The notes beneath the pieces are model-generated. The model worked only from the letters and a program-made list of their open reading frames with translations. It ran no database searches and was not told where the DNA came from. The position numbers were made by a program, and so were the translations under genes. From positions 1 through 39,772 of IMG/VR virus record IMGVR_UViG_3300021093_003305: 39,772 nt of DNA. One strand, given 5' to 3'. Numbering within the stretch: position 1 is the stretch's first letter; every line of letters starts with the position of its first letter. The stretch comes from a virus. Shown in pieces: positions 33,642 through 39,772 of the stretch.

Positions 33642-34621
33642 AATTTTTTTATTATCTCTATTATTTTTTCAGAAGACTTTCCGTCACCGTATGGACAAGA
33701 CTCATCAACTAAATAATCATAGTAAATAGAGTCAAAAATTGAAGTTAAATCATTTGGATTTTTACATAAAAATGAGTGTACCCCAATTGATTCTACTCGT
33801 TCGGTATATTCTCTACATACAATAACTTTTTTATTCAAAAATGAACATTCTTCTTGTATTCCCCCACTATCTGAAATCACTAATTTACTTTTACGTATCA
33901 AAGATAATAGTTCCTCATGAGGAAGTGGATTAACAACATCAACATCAGTCAGTAACCCTCTATATTTTATTACGTTAGGGTTTGGGTGTATGGGTAAAAC
34001 AAATTTTACATTTTTATGTTTTTTTGCTAAATTATTTATTTCTGTAAACCACTCATACATTTTATTGTGATTTTCTCTTCTATGTAATGTAACTAAAACA
34101 AAGTCCTCATAGGTAATATTTTTTTCTTCTATTAAATCTAATATGGTGTTACCAACCACAAACATACTTCCTTCTGTATTTTCATACTCAAGATTCTTAA
34201 TATTATTTTCAGTTGGGCAGAAATGTACATCTGCCAACCTACTAATCATTTGTCTATATGTTTCTTCGGGGTATGGGTTTTCTTTATTATATGTTCTTAG
34301 ACCAGCTTCTAAATGTATGACCTTTATTTTTCTATGAAAGGCCGCAAGAGCAATAGAAAACGCCGTTGCCGTATCACCTTGGACTAATACGTATTTAACA
34401 TCTTTAAAATAGGCTTCAATATTGTCACTTAAAACTGAAGTTATAATAGAATCTAGCCTATTTTTTTTATTTTCAATTGTGATTTTATAATCATATTCAC
34501 CAATTATAAGGTCTTCATGCTGAGCAACGTATAATATTTTTTTTTCAAGGTTTTTTGAAAGTTCTATTAGTTTTTTGACTTTTAGATATTCAGGTCTTGT
34601 ACCGTAGCAATATAAAATCAT
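33638..34621 (-). CDS. wecB: UDP-N-acetylglucosamine 2-epimerase-like (WecB/GT-B fold)
   Basis: The product is 327 residues from the ATG at 34621 (MILYCYGTRPEYLKV). That ATG overlaps the upstream TGA as ATGA, which decides the start over an ATG at 34645. WecB signatures are visible: GTRPE (7-11), VLVQGDTATAFSIALAAFHR, VIHLEAGLRTYNKENPYPEE, LVTLHRRENH and ISDSGGIQEECSFLNKKVIV. The enzyme converts UDP-GlcNAc to UDP-ManNAc, a precursor for surface glycans. It is somewhat shorter than the typical 370 residues. Confidence 0.88.
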   Translation of the reverse strand: MILYCYGTRPEYLKVKKLIELSKNLEKKILYVAQHEDLIIGEYDYKITIENKKNRLDSIITSVLSDNIEAYFKDVKYVLVQGDTATAFSIALAAFHRKIKVIHLEAGLRTYNKENPYPEETYRQMISRLADVHFCPTENNIKNLEYENTEGSMFVVGNTILDLIEEKNITYEDFVLVTLHRRENHNKMYEWFTEINNLAKKHKNVKFVLPIHPNPNVIKYRGLLTDVDVVNPLPHEELLSLIRKSKLVISDSGGIQEECSFLNKKVIVCREYTERVESIGVHSFLCKNPNDLTSIFDSIYYDYLVDESCPYGDGKSSEKIIEIIKKL

Positions 34622-35439
34622 AAGCTTAAAATTTTTTCTTTCCAATATGAAAAGTTAAGTTTATCCATGTTCCACACTTTGTTTTTAATTTTGTCGTATT
34701 GAGTTTTTAAAAACTCTTCATTAATCTCTGACCAATCATTAACAAAACATATGGGTAAATCATTAAATTGTATATTATTAAAATTTCTTTTTTCTATAGG
34801 TATGGTACCTAAATAAAGACATTCCCACAATCTATGGGTGTCAATTCCAACACCTCTTGGTGATACTACAAATTTATGATTATAAATGTTATTTAAATAA
34901 TCATCAAAATTTTCACCGTTTTTTCCGTTTACTAATGTTGCAAAATACTTATCTCTCAGAACTTGGTAAGGGATAATTCTTTCAGAAGGAAAATTATTTA
35001 TATTATGGTTTACGTAAACTAAATTTATAATATTTTTTTCTTCTTTTATTTTATCAATCATTTTTTCCTTTTTTTTAATGTCAACAAACCATCTTTTATT
35101 TTCTAATCCGATCGGTATTGAAATTAAATCTTTATGTGGAAAATTTACGTTCTGCGTAAACCACTTTTTTATATTATTAGGTTTAGATAAAAAAGTGTTT
35201 TGGTCTATCGGCCAATCACTATTATGTGTTATAAGATATATTTCATTTTTTATTTGATTTTTTACAATATAGTCAAACAAAAAACTAACATGATGTGTAT
35301 GACAATACACTATAATTTTTCCTTCTTTTAAATTATCCGTTATAAACGTATTAGGAATCACGTTAAAATCATTAACCCCTTGTGGAAAAAAAGTATAGTC
35401 CGAGATTTCCCAAAATTTATCACCACTTATAAAGTCCAT
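34618..35439 (-). CDS. Exostosin-like glycosyltransferase
   Basis: The 273-residue product contains the exostosin/GT47-like motif SPRGVGIDTHRLWECLYLGT (193-212), which reads into IPI; this is the nucleotide-sugar site in bacterial relatives. The N-terminal half has NEIYLITHNSDWPIDQN and HKDLISIPIGLENKRWF, and a NLVYVNHNINNFPSER strand-turn typical of the family. Donor and acceptor are unknown. It is packed with 1 nt to the FkbM gene upstream. Confidence 0.78.
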   Translation of the reverse strand: MDFISGDKFWEISDYTFFPQGVNDFNVIPNTFITDNLKEGKIIVYCHTHHVSFLFDYIVKNQIKNEIYLITHNSDWPIDQNTFLSKPNNIKKWFTQNVNFPHKDLISIPIGLENKRWFVDIKKKEKMIDKIKEEKNIINLVYVNHNINNFPSERIIPYQVLRDKYFATLVNGKNGENFDDYLNNIYNHKFVVSPRGVGIDTHRLWECLYLGTIPIEKRNFNNIQFNDLPICFVNDWSEINEEFLKTQYDKIKNKVWNMDKLNFSYWKEKILSL

Positions 35440-35440
35440 A

Positions 35441-36046
35441 TTATATTAATTTAAATAAATAATCATTATGTGTACCATCCCAATTAGGGTACTCCTCATG
35501 ATTAAAATTAGTTAAGTTACCAATTGACTCATAATTTTTATTTTCCATAAAAGTCATTATATCTTCAAGGTCTTTTTTATAAACTTCAATAACAATCCAT
35601 TTAGGGCTACAATAGTCAAAATCCAATCCTTTAAGAACATCAAGTTCATGTCCCTCAACATCTAATGAAAAAAAATCAACGTTACTAATATTATTATCTT
35701 TTAAAACCGAGGTTAGTGTTTTAGATATTACATTATAATCCGATTTTCTTGATAGTCTTTGTCCGTCAATACTACTCATTAAATTACCGTCAAAATCCCC
35801 CATTATTATTTTACCTTCATTTTCTGGAGATGATAATACACAACTCTCAAAGATGTTACTACTACTACGGTACATTTTACAAGTACTCATCGCGTTAGGG
35901 GATGGTTCAATTAACAAACCCCTCCAATTTCTATTTCTTTCTAGAAGAATAGTATTACTTTGTGAAACCCCATTATTTGCTCCACATTCAATGTAAAACC
36001 CATCATTAAAATTTAATATTTCAAATATTTTATCAGCCAACTCCAT
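35441..36046 (-). CDS. FkbM-family methyltransferase
   Basis: The 201-residue product has motif I GFYIECGANNGVSQSNT (16-32), LLIEPSPNAMSTC (44-56) and the family core FFSLDVEGHELDVLKG (125-140). The YIE.GAN.G...SNT variant differs from the other FkbM genes here. It abuts the upstream glycosyltransferase with no gap. Confidence 0.85.
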   Translation of the reverse strand: MELADKIFEILNFNDGFYIECGANNGVSQSNTILLERNRNWRGLLIEPSPNAMSTCKMYRSSSNIFESCVLSSPENEGKIIMGDFDGNLMSSIDGQRLSRKSDYNVISKTLTSVLKDNNISNVDFFSLDVEGHELDVLKGLDFDYCSPKWIVIEVYKKDLEDIMTFMENKNYESIGNLTNFNHEEYPNWDGTHNDYLFKLI

Positions 36047-36868
36047 TTATAAAAATTTTTGTAATTTATTTATATTTTCATTTGTTTTTTCTTTTAAGAA
36101 ACTTATCATTTCTAATCCCGATAATTCATCAAACCAAGACTCTAAAGATGCTCCATAGTTTTTAGATGTGATCACATTAAGACCCAAACATTTAGCTTCC
36201 ACAACTAGTCTACAAAAAGTTTCTCTAGCTAAAGGAAAAAATACAATACCTTCGCACTTTGCTAAATTAGTTAAAAACTCGACTCTATTTCTATTTTCTT
36301 TAAGAATAAAATTTTGTAATTTATTTTCAGCACAATACTTTAAATTACCCTGCGTGTTTTTAATCCAATTATTTGTAAAATACACTGCGTATTTTGCATT
36401 TTTGTCTTTATTTTGATTATGAATATTTTCTAACATATTCAAATCTTCATCTGACCATATTGAACATTCTAAATTTACAAAATTTGCTTCAACATCATTT
36501 TTTAAATAAACGTTCATATGATCGGTTGTTTGAACAAAAACCGCCTTAGCATTTTTATATAACTGATAATTAATCCTATCTTGTTGTGGAATTATATTAT
36601 TTTCATATCTCCAAGGATGTCTCGATGGACAAATTTTATAATCGTGCTCTAATATTATATAATTTAAACTTGGTATTTGATTTATTAAATTCTGTGGTAA
36701 TAATGAAATATTAGAAAACACATAAAAGGCCGTAGGATCAAAAGAACTTATACTTCTTGTGTGAAGGAACTCCAAATTGAATTTTTTAATTATAAAATCA
36801 TCAACCCATTCTCCTCCACCGGTTGGAACGTCAATAACATTAAAATCTGCTACAAAATATTTTTTCAT
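36047..36868 (-). CDS. Glycosyltransferase, GT-B fold
   Basis: The 273-residue product has an N-terminal half with DVPTGGGEWVDDFI (13-26) and NYIILEHDYKICPSRHP (69-85). The donor half contains IVFFPLARETFCRLVVEAKC (208-227) followed by LGLNVITS. The E...R.VVEA..LG...I pattern is GT4/GT1-like, with E217 and E224 as candidate donor contacts. Function within the glycan is unknown. Confidence 0.75.
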   Translation of the reverse strand: MKKYFVADFNVIDVPTGGGEWVDDFIIKKFNLEFLHTRSISSFDPTAFYVFSNISLLPQNLINQIPSLNYIILEHDYKICPSRHPWRYENNIIPQQDRINYQLYKNAKAVFVQTTDHMNVYLKNDVEANFVNLECSIWSDEDLNMLENIHNQNKDKNAKYAVYFTNNWIKNTQGNLKYCAENKLQNFILKENRNRVEFLTNLAKCEGIVFFPLARETFCRLVVEAKCLGLNVITSKNYGASLESWFDELSGLEMISFLKEKTNENINKLQKFL

Positions 36869-36871
36869 TTT

Positions 36872-37624
36872 TTACTGATTATAAAGTTTAACGTAATTTT
36901 GAAAACTTGTTTGATTTACAAAATCATTGCACTTTCCTCCTGTTGATATGTTATTTGGTGCAAAAAAGTTGACTTCTAATAGTCTGTCTTTTTTTAATGA
37001 TTCTGCAATAGAAAAACTTAAAGATTGGTTTCCTATAAAAAACTTACAGGAGTTTATAAATGTCGCCAACTCTAAACAATCGTTAGCTACTATTCTTTGT
37101 GCGTTAGGTACCCATTTTTTAAAGTCGTTCCATTCATCGTCTAATCCACAAAAAACAATATTATTTAGAGTTCTTAAAAACGCGTAATTTATTGTTTCGT
37201 TTCTATATCTTTCAGATCTACAAACTAATATTTTATCAGATAACTCCTCAATTTTATTTTCTATCGTTATCCATGGTTTTGTCAAATCTATAAAATTATG
37301 TATAAAGTAAAAATATCTTTTAACTAAAGAACCCATTGCCGGATTAACTGGTTGTGTCCTAAACTGGTCTAAATCAACGTCTATTTTTTGTCCACTAAAA
37401 ACATCTACATTTTTTATGTATTCCTGATTAATTAAAAGTGGGTACATAAAATCAAACATTTTTTTATTTAGATACACATCACCTAATGGATTTTTAGCCC
37501 CTGGATAAAGATTTGCCTTAACATTAAGATTTAAATATAAATTAGAATCTTCGTTAAAACTTTTTATTCCTGCTAAGGAAAAAATCAAATCGCCCGATTG
37601 TCCCGAATGTTTAAAGTTTCTCAT
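36872..37624 (-). CDS. Glycosyltransferase-like, GT9/heptosyltransferase-type fold
   Basis: The 250-residue product begins with HSGQSGDLIFSLAGIKSF (6-23), the entry loop found in GT9-type heptosyltransferases and related proteins (xGxxGDxxxxLxxI). The C-terminal half has ERYRNETINYAFL and FFIGNQSLSFSIAESLKKDR, resembling the donor loop G..S...H.A of that fold, but with the usual His missing (FSIAE). A heptose donor would match the HldE-type kinase nearby; this is a suggestion only. The stop overlaps nothing, and 3 nt separate it from the next gene. Confidence 0.65.
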   Translation of the reverse strand: MRNFKHSGQSGDLIFSLAGIKSFNEDSNLYLNLNVKANLYPGAKNPLGDVYLNKKMFDFMYPLLINQEYIKNVDVFSGQKIDVDLDQFRTQPVNPAMGSLVKRYFYFIHNFIDLTKPWITIENKIEELSDKILVCRSERYRNETINYAFLRTLNNIVFCGLDDEWNDFKKWVPNAQRIVANDCLELATFINSCKFFIGNQSLSFSIAESLKKDRLLEVNFFAPNNISTGGKCNDFVNQTSFQNYVKLYNQ

Positions 37625-39078
37625 ACGTTAACTATTAAATTTTGTAATTTTTGTTCTGACATTACTTTTTGTAAAAGTTTATTTAAATCTTGATTAAATA
37701 ATTCATTATTATTAAAAGTGTTTTGAGTGGCTAATGAATTAGTGTCACAAAAACATTTTTGATTTCTTATTATACTTTTAAGTGTAAAATCATTATAACA
37801 AATATTTGTTTCATATTGTATATCAAACCAATCGTTATCTATTAAATTTTTATATGTTGTTACAAAAACATCAGAAAGATTACCCATTTTATTTTCTCTA
37901 TATCCACTCATAACATTATAAACCGAACCGTTATCTTGAATTAATAAATTAAATTGGTTTTCTTGGTTTTTTAAGATATTAAATTTAGAACTAAAAATAC
38001 TATAATCGTCATTTAATGATGATGGAAATGCACAACCAAAAGTTGGTTTTTCTTTATGGTAAATTTCACAAATAGATGAAAAGATATTATTAACTAAATT
38101 TACATTTTTGTCTATGAAAAAGATTAAATCATAACTATTATTTATAAAATTATCTTCCCATTTTAAAATAGACAAATTCTTTGCTTGTTCATTGAAAACA
38201 CCATCATAAACTTTAATGTTTTCACATTCTAAAAGTTTTACTTCTTCTGAGTTATTTTCGTTAGATATTAGATTTATATCGTAATTAGGGATATTAAATG
38301 ATTTTATTTTTTCGATAGTATCTTTTACAAAATTAATGTCGTCACCACAAGATAAAACAATTTTTAATTTATATTTTTTCATAAATTTAAAATCTTTTAC
38401 CCTATAATCTAAATTTATTTTAGATTTAATAGGTAATAAATCCTTGTAGTCCCCCTCAAAAATTTTTCTATTTTTTTCCCACGTTTCATTTGTTTGTCCA
38501 ATAGAAAGATGAGTAACCCTTACATTATAAATTACCCCTATTCTTACGTCATTTAAAAAATTATTAACAGAAAAATAAACATCATAAAAGTGAAAACCGT
38601 CTACTGTTTCATCAAAACCCTTTTTAATTTTTGTTTTATCGATTGCAATAAATAAACCATCAACAAAGCAACATTCAGAAATTTCATCTCCCCAACTTTT
38701 CGAATATTTTGATTCCCATTTTTTACCTTCGTGTTTGTGGTTAACAATACCTAACATTTTTCTTTTATCTTCCCACCATATACCAGATTTTGGTATTTCA
38801 GTGGTACCGGCAACACCTAATATCCCAAATTCATTTTTATGAAAATGTTTTATTATTTTTTTACCCCATTCTTTAGTATCAAATTCTAAATCGTCATGAC
38901 ATAAAATAATGATATCATTTTTTGATTCATTTATTATTTCATTATAAACATTAGAAAGTGATTTTTTACCATCATTAACTTTTTGAATAACCTCAACATT
39001 CTTTAACCCACATGTTTTTTTAAGATAATCAATATAACCCTGATTATCATTTCTGGTTGAAAATCCTATTGTTATCAT
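37621..39078 (-). CDS. Large glycosyltransferase, GT2-type, two-part
   Basis: The 485-residue product starts MITIGFSTRNDNQGYIDYLK and carries a GT-A core with DIIILCHDDLEFD (55-67), VAGTTEIPKSGIWWED and CCFVDGLFIAIDKTK. This is the pattern of the PF13712-type glycosyltransferase family. From about residue 235 a second segment begins (KYKLKIVLSCGDDINFV) and contains DLIFFIDKNVN and FVTTYKNLIDNDWFD. This may be a second, degenerate GT-A domain. It would be the first glycan-modifying gene after dUTPase. Confidence 0.78.
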   Translation of the reverse strand: MITIGFSTRNDNQGYIDYLKKTCGLKNVEVIQKVNDGKKSLSNVYNEIINESKNDIIILCHDDLEFDTKEWGKKIIKHFHKNEFGILGVAGTTEIPKSGIWWEDKRKMLGIVNHKHEGKKWESKYSKSWGDEISECCFVDGLFIAIDKTKIKKGFDETVDGFHFYDVYFSVNNFLNDVRIGVIYNVRVTHLSIGQTNETWEKNRKIFEGDYKDLLPIKSKINLDYRVKDFKFMKKYKLKIVLSCGDDINFVKDTIEKIKSFNIPNYDINLISNENNSEEVKLLECENIKVYDGVFNEQAKNLSILKWEDNFINNSYDLIFFIDKNVNLVNNIFSSICEIYHKEKPTFGCAFPSSLNDDYSIFSSKFNILKNQENQFNLLIQDNGSVYNVMSGYRENKMGNLSDVFVTTYKNLIDNDWFDIQYETNICYNDFTLKSIIRNQKCFCDTNSLATQNTFNNNELFNQDLNKLLQKVMSEQKLQNLIVNV

Positions 39079-39674
39079 AAACCTGTACTACCAAAACCAT
39101 TATCGTTACGGTCTTTTTGACCTAACTCTTCAATTTTAATCAAATTGACCCACTTTCCATTTACAACAGGACAAAGAACCGCTTGTGCTATTTTTTGACC
39201 TTTTTCTATTTTTATTTTTTCGGTTGTTGTATTAAAAATAATGACTTTAACTTCCCCTAAATAACCACTATCAACGGTTCCTGGTGAATTTAAAACAAAT
39301 AATCCTTGGTTTAATGCCAAACCACTTTTTGACCTAACTTGGATTTCATATCCGTCAGGAATATTGAATTTTAAACCAGTGGGTATTAACGCTCTTGAGT
39401 TTGGAAAAACCCAAACGTCTTCTGACGCTCTTAAATCAAATCCTGAATCACTTTTGTATGCGTATTCAGGATTAACATTTTCACTATCGTTAATAAATTT
39501 TAACTCAACTGAACTTGTAAATTGACTTTCAAAATGTTGATTCAAATCGTTCATGTCAACACCCATAGACTTTAACATCGCTTCAGGATTTGTCATGTCT
39601 ACATCGCCAAACTGTGTTTTAAGGTCTTTAATAGCCTTCATGCTATTTCTAATATCTTTTATTTTATCAAACAT
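39075..39674 (-). CDS. dut: dUTPase with N-terminal extension
   Basis: The 199-residue trimeric-type dUTPase hydrolyses dUTP to dUMP and pyrophosphate. All motifs are present: DSGFDLRA (76-83), RSKSGLAL (114-121), GTVDSGYLGEVKV (132-144), and the C-terminal GFGSTG (193-198). The first 55 residues are an extra charged, helical extension (MFDKIKDIRNSMKAIKDLKT) not usual in this enzyme, which normally has about 150 residues. It keeps dUTP out of phage DNA. The start overlaps the upstream stop by 1 nt (TAATG). Confidence 0.94.
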   Translation of the reverse strand: MFDKIKDIRNSMKAIKDLKTQFGDVDMTNPEAMLKSMGVDMNDLNQHFESQFTSSVELKFINDSENVNPEYAYKSDSGFDLRASEDVWVFPNSRALIPTGLKFNIPDGYEIQVRSKSGLALNQGLFVLNSPGTVDSGYLGEVKVIIFNTTTEKIKIEKGQKIAQAVLCPVVNGKWVNLIKIEELGQKDRNDNGFGSTGL

Positions 39675-39772
39675 TATTTTAATGATTTTAATTTTTTAAT
39701 TGTTGAAATTAATACATCCACATCTTTTTCACAATATTTTGCAATTTCATTTAGTTTGTTACCATTCCAATA
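39674..39772 (-). CDS. Partial CDS, probable DnaQ-like 3'-5' exonuclease C-terminus
   Basis: Only the last 32 residues are inside the window. They read WNGNKLNEIAKYCEKDVDVL and end KKLKSLK. The EIAKYCEKDVDVL stretch matches motif III of DnaQ/DEDD exonucleases (Y-C-x-x-D-V). It was probably co-transcribed with the dUTPase, as DNA-metabolism genes. The catalytic N-terminal motifs are outside the window, so activity cannot be judged. Confidence 0.55.
   Translation of the reverse strand, partial: YWNGNKLNEIAKYCEKDVDVLISTIKKLKSLK

Noticed and set aside
34622-34645. Upstream start for the UDP-GlcNAc 2-epimerase
   Set aside because: The ATGA overlap at 34618-34621 and the family N-terminus (ILYCYGTRPE) support the downstream ATG.

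Overview
The window is a piece of a large, strictly lytic-looking, T4-like (myovirus-type) Caudoviricetes genome, most likely infecting a member of the Bacteroidota (flavobacteria-like). The phage assignment rests on a recognisable T4-type head module: terminase large subunit, portal, prohead protease, scaffold and major capsid protein in T4 order (gp17, gp20, gp21, gp22, gp23), plus a gp5-like baseplate spike and a gp55-like late sigma factor. The host inference rests on very AT-rich DNA, A-rich leaders without Shine-Dalgarno sequences, a Bacteroidota-type ribosomal protein bS21, and one candidate -33/-7 promoter. No integrase, repressor, tRNA, CRISPR array or insertion sequence was seen.

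Layout. (1) 1-10990, plus strand: end of an unidentified gene, terminase, portal interrupted by a 320-residue HNH-bearing intein, two accessory genes including a small membrane protein, an unknown gene, protease, a small DUF4494-like protein, scaffold with 4 perfect 33-bp repeats, and major capsid protein. A bS21 gene sits in this module on the opposite strand (5884-6075). Terminators follow 7582 and 10990. (2) 11141-12306: two convergent genes, overlapping by 4 bp at their 3' ends, whose products share an N-terminal leader that resembles a T4-type capsid-targeting peptide with a gp21-type cleavage site at the same residue. (3) 12312-18212, minus strand: virion/baseplate genes, including the OB-fold spike protein. 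(4) 18233-18976: late sigma factor. (5) 18976-39078: an almost gap-free minus-strand operon dominated by glycan genes: about ten glycosyltransferases or glycosyltransferase-like proteins, three nucleotide-sugar epimerases/reductases, a UDP-GlcNAc 2-epimerase, an HldE-type sugar kinase, a DegT-type protein, a GNAT acetyltransferase, an alpha-1,2-fucosyltransferase and five FkbM-type methyltransferases, with PhoH inserted among them. (6) 39075-39772: dUTPase and the end of a probable DnaQ-like exonuclease.

How the parts may fit: a TATTTAT(A/T) box lies about 12-40 nt, usually about 20 nt, upstream of many structural genes and of bS21, on both strands. It resembles the T4 late promoter box and may be read by the gp55-like sigma factor. 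Phage bS21 could enter host ribosomes late in infection, when head and tail proteins are made. The protease would mature capsid, scaffold and the two leader-bearing proteins. The glycan operon could decorate virion proteins or remodel the host surface. Two of its genes carry single lesions (a 1-nt frameshift and an in-frame amber), which are either assembly errors or real switching/decay events. All functional statements come from reading the sequence; no database search was run.
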